Origin: Thermonema lapsum
GTDB lineage: Bacteria; Bacteroidota; Bacteroidia; Cytophagales; Thermonemataceae
Length of the DNA stretch: 64,000 bases
Assembly (NCBI RefSeq): GCF_011761635.1
Contig: NZ_JAASRN010000004.1
Coordinates: 1-64,000, forward strand
Direction: 5' to 3'
A program made the position numbers and the translations under genes. The notes beneath the pieces are model-generated. The model worked only from the letters and a program-made list of their open reading frames with translations. It made no database searches and was not told where the DNA came from. Of this stretch, positions 1-8,274 are shown piece by piece. Numbering within the stretch: position 1 is the first letter of the stretch; each line of letters starts with the position of its first letter.

Positions 1-191
1 TTGTGCCGCCAGGTGCACTGCTGAGTAGCTAAGTCCGGAAGAGATAAGCGCTGAAAGCATCTAAGCGCGAAACTCGCTCCAAGATGAGACCTCCCAAGAG
101 GGGCGTTCGAGACGAGGACGTAGATAGGTGACAGGTGTAAGCGGTGAGAGCCGTTGAGCCGAGTCATACTAATACCCCGATAGGCTTCTTT
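1..191 (+). rRNA. 23S ribosomal RNA, 3' end (partial)
   Basis: This is the last part of a 23S rRNA gene that begins before the window. The stretch around 15-60 (stepwise 'ctaagtccggaagagataa' then 'gctgaaagcatctaagcg') and the closing helix near 150-190 ('actaatac') are the conserved 3' end of bacterial 23S rRNA. It reads on the plus strand and is followed by a 5S gene in the normal order. The exact 3' end is estimated by analogy and may be off by several bases. Confidence 0.95.
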
Positions 192-265
192 GCGTGGATG
201 TAGTCTTCGATATAGGCAGTATGTAGTATGTAAAGGCATTTATCTAAGGAGATAAAGAAGATATT

Positions 266-376
<111 letters not shown>

Positions 377-384
377 TAAGAATT

Positions 385-413
385 AACCCCTTCTGTTATG
401 GAAGGGGTTTTTT
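385..413 (+). terminator. Intrinsic terminator of the rRNA operon
   Basis: A 9-bp perfect stem (aaccccttc at 385-393 with gaaggggtt at 401-409), a 7-base loop and a run of T follow directly after the 5S gene. Confidence 0.9.
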
Positions 414-1044
414 GTTTATGTGGGGGTAGGGTGAAGTAAAGCAAAAGGCAGAGGTGTTTGATTTGCTTTGCTTGGGGCATTGAGGCAAGCGCCTCAATTG
501 CCTGAACTTTGATATGGCAAAGGGAGTGGCTTGAAGCGACAAGGAGAAAAACGCGAAACAACAAAGGGATGCCCTAAAGCAGAAAAAAGGCAATGAACTT
601 GTAAATTCAGAAGCAGGCTGTTTTTGAGCCTGTTTTCTTGCTTTTCCTTTTGGGACACCGCTTTGTGTGCTGTTTTCTTCTATTAGAAGCCTGCTTATTT
701 CCTTCCCTCGCATAATAACTGCCTCAATGGAGTATTCTTCTTACCAGAGAAGGAGGAAAGAGCTCACTAAGAAAAGACGCAGAGCATCAATGTGCGCTCG
801 CCGCCCTTGAATGTAGTTGCAGTTTAGAAACTCGGGCATGAACAGCAAAGGCACGATACTTTTTTGAACAATTTGCCATCTTTACTTAAGAGCTTGACTC
901 GAAAAAGGCATGCACCAATGCCCTGAGAAACTTTGCTGCTGCCATCTTTCTGCCCGTGCTAGTGGCAAAGTTTGCCCCAGAAGATTTGTGTCACAATGGA
1001 GGCAGAGCCTTCCGGGGCATGTGCGTATGCTTCTTGGCTTTTGC
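414..1044. other. Non-coding stretch of about 630 bases
   Basis: No convincing gene is seen here. Open frames on both strands are short, low in recognisable motifs, and in part run through the 5S gene and terminator. There is a small terminator-like hairpin at 614-639 (caggct/agcctg, then ttttctt) and a longer-loop inverted repeat (aaactttgc at 928-936 with gcaaagttt at 965-973). The latter lies downstream of the minus-strand GH3 gene and could be part of its 3' end. Neither is strong. Confidence 0.5.
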
Positions 1045-2550
1045 TCATAGCCTTTCGGCTTCCCATTGCAGCAAGGCATCTGCAATTTTACGGTCGTTGG
1101 AAAGGCGCGGCACTTTGTTTTGCCCGCCCAGCTTGCCGATTGACTTCATGTAGTGCACAAAGGCATCAGCTTGCAGAGGGGTAACGACCGCTGGTCGTAA
1201 GATGCTGCCTTTGATGAGGTCGTCGTAATAAATGTTGAGCTGGCGTAGGGTGTCGTCTAATTTTTTGGCGAAGGCTTGCGGGTCATGGGGCGGTGTGTCG
1301 AAGGCAATCAACCATTCGTGATAGGGCAGCCCTTCGGGGGGGGTTACTTGTGGTGCTACGGTAAATTCAATCACTTTCACTTCGGGAAATGCCTCTAAGG
1401 CTGCTTTCATGGCTTTTTCTACCTCTTCGCCAATGACATGCTCGCCAAAGGCAGAGATGTAGTGCTTGATGCGCCCGCTTACCACCACTCGGTAGGGGTT
1501 GGTGGACACAAAGCGCACGGTGTCGCCAATGGAGTAGCCCCACAAGCCTGCGTTGTTGTTGACAATGAGGGCGTAGTTTTTGCCCTCTTCCACTTCGCCT
1601 ATATGCAGCCGGCGTGGATTTTCGTTGAAGTATTCTTCGGCAGGGATGAACTCGTAAAAGATACCAGCATTCAACAATAACAAAAGCCCTTGGTGTTCGA
1701 TTTTGTCTTGATAGGCAAAAAAGCCTTCTGAAGCAGGAAACAGCTCGATGGAATCGATAGCTTTTCCGATGCTGTCGAACAGCTTGGCGCGGTAGGGTTC
1801 AAAATTCACGCCTCCATACACAAAAAGCGAGAAGTTGGGAAATACGTCTTTGATTTTTTTGCCCGTGCGTTCTATGATGCGGTCGAAGTACATCTGCACC
1901 CAGGGGGGGATGCCCGATATGAGCGACATGTCTTCGCGCAGGGTTTCTTCTACGATGCGGTTGAGTTTTTCCTCCCAGTCTTCGATGCAGTTGGTTTCGT
2001 AAGAGGGCATTTGGTTGGTGCGCAAATAGGCAGGCACATGGTGGTTGACAATGCCCGACAGGCGACCGGTGAGGATACCCCCTTTGCGGTCGAGTACAGG
2101 GCTGCCCGAAAGGAAGATGAGTTTGCGGTCTAAGAAATCGCTGTTGCCGGTTTCATAGATGTAGTTGAGCAGGGCGTTGCGTGCCCCGTTGATGTGGTTG
2201 GAGATGGAGTCGCTCGTGATGGGTATGTATTTCACACCGGAGGTGGTGCCTGAGGTCTTGGCGAAATAAATGGGTTTGCCGCGCCACAATACGTCTGATT
2301 CGCCTTCTATGATGCGGTTCACATAGGGGCGCAAGCCCTCATAGTCGCGCACAGGTACCTGCCGTTTGAAGTCTTCGTATGAGCGAATGGCTTCGAAGCC
2401 GTGTTCTTTGCCGAAGGCGGTATGACGGGCTTGTTGCACCAGCCGTTGCATCCATTGTAGCTGGGTTTCTACCGGGCGCTGCATCCATTGTTTTTGTTGC
2501 TGCACCATCCACCATGCTAATGGCTTGCTCAAAGTAGCACGTATTCCCAT
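1045..2550 (-). CDS. GH3 auxin-responsive promoter family protein (acyl-adenylate-forming)
   Basis: This 501-residue protein belongs to the GH3 family. In plants these enzymes activate a carboxylic acid with ATP and join it to an amino acid. Visible signs are the ATP-binding motif SGTTSG at residues 100-105, followed by KYIPIT, then FVYGGVNFEP and a FPASEG-type second motif in the middle, and the C-terminal hinge region. The length is close to bacterial GH3 proteins. These are common in Bacteroidota, but their natural substrate is not known. The ATG start at 2550 gives a typical N-terminus (short helical segment, then 'TAFGKEHGF'). The gene stands alone: the next minus-strand gene is 333 bases upstream, so it likely has its own promoter, which I could not pin down. 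Confidence 0.9.
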   Translation of the reverse strand: MGIRATLSKPLAWWMVQQQKQWMQRPVETQLQWMQRLVQQARHTAFGKEHGFEAIRSYEDFKRQVPVRDYEGLRPYVNRIIEGESDVLWRGKPIYFAKTSGTTSGVKYIPITSDSISNHINGARNALLNYIYETGNSDFLDRKLIFLSGSPVLDRKGGILTGRLSGIVNHHVPAYLRTNQMPSYETNCIEDWEEKLNRIVEETLREDMSLISGIPPWVQMYFDRIIERTGKKIKDVFPNFSLFVYGGVNFEPYRAKLFDSIGKAIDSIELFPASEGFFAYQDKIEHQGLLLLLNAGIFYEFIPAEEYFNENPRRLHIGEVEEGKNYALIVNNNAGLWGYSIGDTVRFVSTNPYRVVVSGRIKHYISAFGEHVIGEEVEKAMKAALEAFPEVKVIEFTVAPQVTPPEGLPYHEWLIAFDTPPHDPQAFAKKLDDTLRQLNIYYDDLIKGSILRPAVVTPLQADAFVHYMKSIGKLGGQNKVPRLSNDRKIADALLQWEAERL

Positions 2551-2883
2551 AGTGTGTATTCTGTCGCTTACTTTCTTATGCAGGGCTTCAAGTTAACAAA
2601 AAGACGAAGATAAGAAAAACGGGAAGCCGTCTGTGGCTACTGTTTTGTCGCCTTAAACTACATGAAACTGTAATTGGTTGGATGAGCACCTCCTCTTGCC
2701 TCATTCAATTGAAAGACATGAAGATTTCGCTTAGTTCGATGTTTGTAGGCAATGCCTCGTTGGTTTTATTGGCAAACAAGGTGTATGAAAGAAGCGACGT
2801 TTGTGCGCCAAAAGAGATACTCAATAAGATGACTTGATGATTACACAGCCGGCACGGCATTTTTCAAAAAATAGGGCTGACAC
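2551..2883. other. Intergenic stretch with no recognised gene
   Basis: These 333 bases separate two minus-strand genes. I see no open frame with recognisable features, no tRNA and no strong hairpin. The part next to 2551 must contain the GH3 gene's promoter. The closest match to TAnnTTTG on the minus strand is a one-mismatch TATCTTCG near 2605-2615, too weak to call. Confidence 0.4.
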
Positions 2884-3909
2884 CTACTCATAAAACCGCC
2901 TCACAAAGGCATGTCTTTTAGGAAGGCGCAGCAGCTTACGGCTTATCCATGCATGCAGGAAACCACTGCCGTAGGCAGTCAGCTGGAGGAAGGCAGCCAC
3001 CACCGACAGCAAAGCTACTTGCAACGAATAGTCATAGCCTATGAGGGCATCTATGAAAATTACCAAAGCCCATAAAAACAGGGGCAGCAAAGCAAGGGGC
3101 GAAACAAAAGCAAGCAGCAGAGAGGCTACCACAAACAAGACAAAGCAGGAAGGCAGCAGGTGGATAAGTTTTAAAGTGCCGGGATGCCGCTCGCTCAAAT
3201 ACACGCGTGCCATGCCCGAATTATAGATTTGCTTAAAGAACTGCCACAGTTTGGTTCTGCGCTTGTGGTAAACCCATGCTTCCGGGATGAGCAGGCAGCG
3301 GTAGCCGCGTGCTTTGATGCGCAAACTGAGGTCTATGTCTTCGCCAAAGCGCATATCTTCGGCAAAGCCTTGTACTTCCTTGAATACTTCGCGGCGCACG
3401 CCCATATTGAAGCTACGGGGTAAAAACTTGTTGGGATTGAAGTTCTTTCCACCACGGATGCCCCCGGTCGTCAGGCGTGAGGTCATGGCGTAATTGATGG
3501 CTTTCTGAATGGGCGTAAAAGCAGGATGGGCGGTATCGGGACCTCCAAAACAAGCCACCTTTTGTTTTTGTAGAAAAGCAGCGATATTTTGTAAATAATG
3601 CTCTGGCACAAGGCAATCCGAGTCAAGGAAAAGCACATATTGCCCACGGGCATCTTGGGCACCCCGATTACGACTTGCCGAAGGTCCTGAATTCTGTTTG
3701 TAAACATACTGAATAGGCAACTGCTCTTTGTACAGCTGCACTACCTGTCGGCAGTCCTTTTCTGAGCCGTCTTCTACCACAATCACTTCGAACGAGCGAA
3801 AAGACTGCTGGCATAGAGATGCCAACAGCTCATCTACTTCTTCGGGACGGTTATATACTGGAATGATGATAGAGAACAAAGGTACTTTCGACGCACTATG
3901 GACAGACAT
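2884..3909 (-). CDS. Family 2 glycosyltransferase with C-terminal membrane segments
   Basis: A 341-residue GT-A fold (GT2) glycosyltransferase. The N-terminus has the usual FSIIIPVYNRPEE entry, an acidic VEDGS motif at residues 45-49 and the metal-binding DSD at 96-98 (LFLDSDCL). A GEDIDLSLRI motif near residue 190 matches the catalytic-base ED region of the family. Two or three hydrophobic segments lie between about 250 and 320, so the enzyme is probably held in the inner membrane facing the cytoplasm. Such proteins transfer sugars from nucleotide donors to lipid-linked glycans, but the sugar and acceptor cannot be read from the sequence. It is transcribed away from the adjoining copper genes and is not next to other polysaccharide genes. 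Confidence 0.88.
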   Translation of the reverse strand: MSVHSASKVPLFSIIIPVYNRPEEVDELLASLCQQSFRSFEVIVVEDGSEKDCRQVVQLYKEQLPIQYVYKQNSGPSASRNRGAQDARGQYVLFLDSDCLVPEHYLQNIAAFLQKQKVACFGGPDTAHPAFTPIQKAINYAMTSRLTTGGIRGGKNFNPNKFLPRSFNMGVRREVFKEVQGFAEDMRFGEDIDLSLRIKARGYRCLLIPEAWVYHKRRTKLWQFFKQIYNSGMARVYLSERHPGTLKLIHLLPSCFVLFVVASLLLAFVSPLALLPLFLWALVIFIDALIGYDYSLQVALLSVVAAFLQLTAYGSGFLHAWISRKLLRLPKRHAFVRRFYE

Positions 3910-3942
3910 GACAAGTTTTTCAAAAATAAATGAACAAAACTT

Positions 3943-3969
3943 TATACTTGGAACGTTTCCAAATTGGAA
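3943..3969 (+). promoter_or_regulatory. Putative promoter -7 element with operator-like palindrome before the copper genes
   Basis: TATACTTG at 3943-3950 fits the Bacteroidota -7 consensus TAnnTTTG with one mismatch. Overlapping it is a perfect 6-bp inverted repeat with a 3-base centre (TTGGAA at 3948-3953, TTCCAA at 3957-3962). A third half-site, TTGGAA, follows at 3964-3969. A repressor or activator bound here would control the HMA protein and the P-type ATPase. No regulator gene is next to it, and the assignment is by position and symmetry only. Confidence 0.4.
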
Positions 3970-3999
3970 TGCAAGCTAATCAAAAAAACAAAAAGCAAG

Positions 4000-4215
4000 A
4001 TGAAGACTTACCGTTTCAAAACCAATATCCATTGCAGCAATTGTGTGCGCAGTGTGAGTGCTTTTTTGAATGACTCCAAGATTCAACATTGGGAGGTGGA
4101 CACCCACCACCCCGACAAGATATTGACCGTCAATACGGAGGTACTTTCCGCTGACGAGGTGAAAGCGCTGGTAGAAGAAGCCGGCTTCGATGCCCAAGCT
4201 CTGCAAAACGATTAG
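4000..4215 (+). CDS. Small heavy-metal-associated (HMA) domain protein, likely copper chaperone
   Basis: This is a 71-residue single HMA domain (CopZ/Atx1-like). The metal-binding CxxC lies in the motif HCSNCVRSV near residues 11-18, followed by the usual beta-alpha-beta pattern and ending VEEAGFDAQAL, typical of the last helix. It should bind Cu(I) in the cytoplasm and hand it to the P-type ATPase encoded 6 bases downstream. I chose the ATG at 4000. The frame is open further upstream only through a TTG at 3964, which would overlap the promoter palindrome. GMxCxxC is replaced by NIHCSNC, so the usual Met before the Cys pair is His here. Confidence 0.88.
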   Translation: MKTYRFKTNIHCSNCVRSVSAFLNDSKIQHWEVDTHHPDKILTVNTEVLSADEVKALVEEAGFDAQALQND

Positions 4216-4221
4216 TTCGTT

Positions 4222-6390
4222 ATGGAAGCGATACTTCAAGACAAGCAGAAAGACAAGCGAAGCCCGGAGGGCAAAGCAGTGCATCTGAAAGTGCACGGCA
4301 TGAGTTGTACCAACTGCGCTTTGGGCGTGGAACGCTTTTTGACTCGTAAGGGCATAAAAGACCCGCGTGTCAATTTTGCTTCCGGAGATGTAGCTTTCAC
4401 TTTGCCTGCGGGGCTGTCTTTGGAAACGGTCGTTGAGGGCATTCGTAAGCTGGGCTACGAGGTGCAGCCTGCTGACAACGCCCCGGCAAAGAAAGTTACC
4501 ATATCCCCGCTGTTGTTGCAGCTACTGGTGGCGTGGGGTTTCACCCTGCCACTCGTAACCGCCATGTTTTTGCCCTATGCGTGGCTGCATGACCCCTTCG
4601 TTCAACTAGGACTTACGCTGCCGGTTTTTGCTATTGGCGTGCGCCAGTTTGGGCGCAGCGCCTGGCACTCCGTCAAGAGTGGCGTGGCTAACATGGACGT
4701 ACTTATATTGACCGGTGCCACTGCTGCTTTGATTTACAGCCTTTATGGCTTGCTGACCGGCGGTGGGCATGATTACATGTTTTTCGAAACGACAGCCAGC
4801 ATCATCAGCATTGTGCTTTTGGGCAACTATATGGAGCACAAAGCAGTGAAGCAGACCACTACGGCTGTAGATGAGTTGACCCGACTGCAAAAAGCCATAG
4901 CCAAACGCTTGGCGGTGAGTGAAAAGGGTAGGGAGGTGGTAGAAGAAGTGCCTGCCGATAGCTTGACAGTGGGCGATGTGGTTTTGCTGGCGGTAGGCGA
5001 TGTGGTGCCTGCCGACGGCGAAATACTCGAAGGTGCTGGTTCTGTAAATGAAGCGCTGCTCTCGGGCGAAAGCCTGCCGGTAGAAAAAAGAAGAGGCGAC
5101 ACCCTGGTGGCAGGTACCGAAGTGGTCGATGGGGCTTTTCGTATGCAGGTGCAGAAAGTAGCGGGGCAAACCATGCTTGCCCAGATTATAGAGCTGGTGC
5201 AGCGGGCACAAGCCCGCAAGCCCGACATACAGCGCTTAGCAGACCGTGTGAGTGCTGTGTTTGTGCCAGCCGTGATAGCCATTGCACTGATAACCTTTGC
5301 AGCGAATTATTTCTTTGTAGGTGTAGGCATGAGCGAAAGCATCACCCGTGCCATTGCGGTGTTGGTGATTTCGTGCCCTTGCGCTATGGGCTTGGCAGTG
5401 CCCACCGCCGTGACGGTAGCTTTGGGCAGGGCAGCGCGCAGCGGTATTTTGTTGCGTGGTGCCGACACTCTCGAACGTATGCAAGGCATTCGTTATGTGC
5501 TTTTCGACAAAACGGGTACCCTTACCACTGGCAATTTCAAAATAAAAGAAATCAAAACGTTTGGCATCGACGGCGCCTTTGCGCAGCGTGTGTTGTTGGC
5601 TTTGGAACAGTCGTCGTCGCATCCGATTGCGCGTGCGCTTACCGAGCATTTGCAGGCAGAAGGCGTAGAGGTATTGCCCTTGCATTCGTTGCGTGAAATC
5701 AAAGGTGTAGGCATGGAGGGCACCGATGCCGAGGGCAATCGCTATCGTTTGGGCTCGTTCCGTTTGTTGCCCGAAGCGCAGCGCGCAGCGCTCAAGCAGT
5801 CCTACGACCTTTTTTTACTTTGCAACGAAGAGTTGATAGCAGCCGTTGCTATCGAAGACGAAGTGAAGCCTCATGCTACGGAACTTGTCGACTACTTGCA
5901 CCGGCGGGGCATTCGCACCGTCTTGATTAGTGGCGACAAAGCCCACAAGTGTAACCAGTTGGCACAGGCAGTAGGAATCGAAGAGGTGTATGCCGAGCAA
6001 ACCCCTGAACAGAAACTGCAAATAGTAGAGACACTGGCAAGCAAAGCACAGATAGCCATGGTGGGCGATGGGGTGAATGATGCCCCAGCTTTGAGCCGTG
6101 CGCATGTGGGCATCTCGCTGAGCAATGCCACACAGGCAGCCATACGGGCGGCAGAGGTGGTACTCTTGGATGGCAATCTGCGTCATCTGCAAACCGCCTT
6201 TGAAATAGGTAGGTACACCCTGCGTGTGATGAAACAAAACCTGTTTTGGGCTTTCTTTTACAATGTGCTGGCAATCCCCATAGCAGCAGCAGGCTGGTTG
6301 AGTCCTATGGTGGCTGCTTTGGCTATGGCTTGTTCTGATGTGATAGTGGTATTCAATTCGCTGCGCCTTCGTTGGATGAAAATCGAGTAA
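4222..6390 (+). CDS. copA: Copper-translocating P1B-type ATPase
   Basis: A 722-residue heavy-metal P-type ATPase of the inner membrane that pumps Cu(I) (or Ag(I)) out of the cytoplasm. One N-terminal HMA domain carries GMSCTNCA at residues 26-33. The actuator domain has SGES at 281-284. The transmembrane metal site is CPC at 385-387, the mark of Cu(I)/Ag(I) pumps. The phosphorylated aspartate is D429 in DKTGTLT. SSHPIA gives the HP motif of the nucleotide-binding domain and GDGVNDAP lies at 615-622. The last membrane segment ends MACSDVIVVFNSLRL, close to the Cu-ATPase signature MSxSSxxVxxNxLRL. It is cotranscribed with the HMA protein just upstream. Confidence 0.96.
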   Translation: MEAILQDKQKDKRSPEGKAVHLKVHGMSCTNCALGVERFLTRKGIKDPRVNFASGDVAFTLPAGLSLETVVEGIRKLGYEVQPADNAPAKKVTISPLLLQLLVAWGFTLPLVTAMFLPYAWLHDPFVQLGLTLPVFAIGVRQFGRSAWHSVKSGVANMDVLILTGATAALIYSLYGLLTGGGHDYMFFETTASIISIVLLGNYMEHKAVKQTTTAVDELTRLQKAIAKRLAVSEKGREVVEEVPADSLTVGDVVLLAVGDVVPADGEILEGAGSVNEALLSGESLPVEKRRGDTLVAGTEVVDGAFRMQVQKVAGQTMLAQIIELVQRAQARKPDIQRLADRVSAVFVPAVIAIALITFAANYFFVGVGMSESITRAIAVLVISCPCAMGLAVPTAVTVALGRAARSGILLRGADTLERMQGIRYVLFDKTGTLTTGNFKIKEIKTFGIDGAFAQRVLLALEQSSSHPIARALTEHLQAEGVEVLPLHSLREIKGVGMEGTDAEGNRYRLGSFRLLPEAQRAALKQSYDLFLLCNEELIAAVAIEDEVKPHATELVDYLHRRGIRTVLISGDKAHKCNQLAQAVGIEEVYAEQTPEQKLQIVETLASKAQIAMVGDGVNDAPALSRAHVGISLSNATQAAIRAAEVVLLDGNLRHLQTAFEIGRYTLRVMKQNLFWAFFYNVLAIPIAAAGWLSPMVAALAMACSDVIVVFNSLRLRWMKIE

Positions 6391-6498
6391 TTGCTTGTCT
6401 TTTTTGTAGGCGTCGTTGGTATTCTGCTAACTAAGCTTTTGCTTTCATTTAAGACAGCCCCAAGCGACTTGATGTTATGCGAAATGGCTTTTTGTGTG

Positions 6499-6532
6499 AA
6501 AAGAAAAGAGCCTTGCCACAAGGGCAAGGCTT
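6499..6532 (-). terminator. Intrinsic terminator of fabI (minus strand)
   Basis: A 9-bp stem (agccttgcc at 6509-6517 with ggcaaggct at 6523-6531) is followed, reading on the minus strand, by cttttctttt. It lies between the convergent copA and fabI genes and may also stop transcription from copA. Confidence 0.75.
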
Positions 6533-6560
6533 CATAGTATGCAGAGACCGCTGTTTTTAA

Positions 6561-7373
6561 TTACTTGCTGAGTTTTTCTACCACCTGCGGCGAGATGCCC
6601 ATCGAAGAGAAGCCACCGTCATGGTAGATGTTTTGCATGGTTACCTTGCGGGTGAGGTCAGAGAACAGCACAATACACATGTCGGCGCATTCTTCGGCAG
6701 TGGCGTTGCCCAGCGGCGACATCATGTCGGCGTAGTCATAGAACACATCGAAGCCCGAAATGCCGGTGCCTGCCGTGGTGCGGGTAGGCGATTGGGAGAT
6801 GGTGTTTACACGCACTTTCTTGAGGCGACCGTAGCGCTCGCCATAGCTACGGGCAATTGATTCGAGCATGGCTTTGGCTTGTGCCATGTCCGAATAGTCG
6901 GGGAAGGTGCGCTGTGCGGCAATGTAAGACAGCGCCACTACAGAAGCCCCTTCATTGAGGGCGTCCAGCTTTTCGGCTACCTGTAGCATCTTGTGGAATG
7001 ACATAGCCGAGATATCGAGCGTTTTCATGAACCACTCATAATTCAGGTCGCCATATTCGCGCCCTTTACGCACGTTGGGGCTCATGCCTATGGAGTGCAG
7101 CACGAAATCGATTTTGCCGCCCAGCAGTTCCATAGAGCGCTTGTAGAGGTTTTCGAGGTCTTCCACGGAGGTGGCATCGGCAGGAATCACCTCTGTATTG
7201 CACTGCTGGGCAAGTTCTTTGATTTTGCCCATGCGCAGTGCCACGGGGGCATTGGTAAGGGTGAAGGTAGCCCCTTCTTCTTTGGCACGCACTGCTACTT
7301 TCCAAGCGATAGAGTTTTCGTCTAGTGCACCGGTAATGATGCCTCTTTTCCCTTTCAATAAATTGTAAGCCAT
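6561..7373 (-). CDS. fabI: Enoyl-[acyl-carrier-protein] reductase [NADH]
   Basis: A 270-residue short-chain dehydrogenase of the FabI group. It carries out the last reductive step of each fatty-acid elongation cycle in the cytoplasm, reducing trans-2-enoyl-ACP with NADH. The N-terminus KGKRGIITGALDENSIAW is the FabI version of the nucleotide-binding loop. The catalytic Tyr-x6-Lys is seen in YSDMAQAKAML, and SIGMSPN is the typical 'HSI' region. I chose the ATG at 7373. The frame stays open far upstream only because it runs antisense to the neighbouring peroxiredoxin gene, and that extension has no FabI-like sequence. It diverges from the peroxiredoxin gene across about 140 bases. Confidence 0.95.
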   Translation of the reverse strand: MAYNLLKGKRGIITGALDENSIAWKVAVRAKEEGATFTLTNAPVALRMGKIKELAQQCNTEVIPADATSVEDLENLYKRSMELLGGKIDFVLHSIGMSPNVRKGREYGDLNYEWFMKTLDISAMSFHKMLQVAEKLDALNEGASVVALSYIAAQRTFPDYSDMAQAKAMLESIARSYGERYGRLKKVRVNTISQSPTRTTAGTGISGFDVFYDYADMMSPLGNATAEECADMCIVLFSDLTRKVTMQNIYHDGGFSSMGISPQVVEKLSK

Positions 7374-7514
7374 AGTTTCTCTTTGTTTTTGGGCTTTAAA
7401 TGTAAGCTTTTTAAGTGAAAATTGTACGAATGCAGGAGCTTTTGTGTTGGGCAAACCATTGTCCGGCATTCTTTGTTCAAGGATAACAAACACAACGCAA
7501 AAAACAAACAGACT

Positions 7515-7967
7515 ATGGCATTGAAAGTAGGTATTCAAGCCCCCGATTTTACATTGCCTTCTACCGAGCGCGACCTTTTCACGCTCAGCAAAGACATGGT
7601 GGGCAAGCCTTGTATCCTCTTTTTTTATCCCAAAGACTTCTCGAAAGTCTGCACCCAAGAAGCTTGCGAGTTCCGCGACCACTTTGCCGACTTTCGTGGC
7701 TTGGACGTAGAAGTCATTGGCATTAGCCGTGATGATATAGCCACCCATCGGCGCTTCAAGGAGCAATACAATTTGCCTTTTGAACTGCTGAGCGATGCTT
7801 CGGGTGAGGTGTGTAAAAAATATGATGCTTTGGTGCCTATATTGGGCATTCCCAAACGAATTACTTATTTGTTGGATGCTTCGCATAAAATAGTGGCAGC
7901 TTATCAGGAGCTTTTTGGCGCTCGCCAGCATATAGAAAGTATGCTCAAAGAATTGAAAAAACAATAG
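7515..7967 (+). CDS. bcp: Thioredoxin-dependent peroxiredoxin, BCP/PrxQ type
   Basis: A 150-residue cytoplasmic peroxiredoxin that reduces hydrogen peroxide and organic peroxides. The peroxidatic cysteine is C46 (DFSKVCTQEACEF). A second Cys five residues on (C51) gives the PrxQ/BCP alpha2 pattern with an intramolecular disulfide. GxxAPDFTLP at the start and FELLSDASGEVCKKYD are typical of the family. In the usual motif PxxxTPVCT the Thr is Ser here (FSKVCT). The ATG at 7515 is chosen because it precedes the conserved N-terminus directly; the upstream in-frame extension has no family resemblance. It diverges from fabI and ends in its own terminator. Confidence 0.93.
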   Translation: MALKVGIQAPDFTLPSTERDLFTLSKDMVGKPCILFFYPKDFSKVCTQEACEFRDHFADFRGLDVEVIGISRDDIATHRRFKEQYNLPFELLSDASGEVCKKYDALVPILGIPKRITYLLDASHKIVAAYQELFGARQHIESMLKELKKQ

Positions 7968-7996
7968 GACTAAAAAACATCAATTCTCATGGCAGT

Positions 7997-8023
7997 AGGG
8001 TGCTACTATGGCACCCTTTTTTT
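7997..8023 (+). terminator. Intrinsic terminator of the peroxiredoxin gene
   Basis: A 6-bp GC-rich stem (gggtgc at 7998-8003, gcaccc at 8011-8016) is followed by seven T. Confidence 0.8.
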
Positions 8024-8173
8024 GTCTATATTTTACTAAAAATTACTAAAAAAATATACCTTTTGATTAGCACGCAATCCTGCCGTTTTTCGTGTAATAA
8101 AAAATAGTGTTGCAACATCAATTTGGATGCAGAAATGTTTATGTATTTGCTCTTTTTAGTTTTTGTCTATGTT

Positions 8174-8201
8174 TTTGTTAAAAAAGTGTGCTGTAATCTT
8201 G
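8174..8201 (+). promoter_or_regulatory. Putative promoter of the peptide (RiPP) cassette
   Basis: TTTG at 8174-8177 and TAATCTTG at 8194-8201 resemble the Bacteroidota -33 and -7 elements (TTTG, TAnnTTTG; one mismatch). The 16-base spacer is a little shorter than usual. Transcription would begin close to or inside the T tract at 8207. The surrounding 8024-8260 is strongly AT-rich, unlike the genes either side. Confidence 0.4.
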
Positions 8202-8206
8202 ACTTG

Positions 8207-8223
8207 TTTTTTTTTTTTTTTTT
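8207..8223 (+). repeat. Homopolymeric tract of 17 T
   Basis: Seventeen consecutive T, just after the putative promoter and about 50 bases before the first precursor's likely start. Tracts of this length are prone to slippage during replication and transcription. The frame of the first precursor is open back through the tract to a stop at 8200-8202. A different frame, starting at ATG 8135 or 8141, also runs through the tract and would fuse to the precursor frame if one T were gained. Confidence 0.9.
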
Positions 8224-8274
8224 AGAATTGAACTGCAACTCTTCCACTGCACCCGGGAGGTGAGAAGGGTTGCT

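Noticed and set aside
928-973. Inverted repeat as the GH3 gene terminator
   Set aside because: A 28-base loop and no T run on the minus strand; noted only in the intergenic entry.
7374-7964. A roughly 200-residue N-terminal extension of FabI
   Set aside because: The extension is antisense to the peroxiredoxin gene and has no FabI homology; the ATG at 7373 gives the normal FabI start.
8110-8116. TTGCAAC half-site upstream of the peptide cassette, like the one at the TonB-receptor promoter
   Set aside because: Only one arm is present; the other side reads AATTTGG, so no palindrome is formed.
8135-8263. Separate 42-residue hydrophobic small protein
   Set aside because: It has a long Phe run encoded by the T tract and lies over the promoter; kept only as part of the slippage idea.
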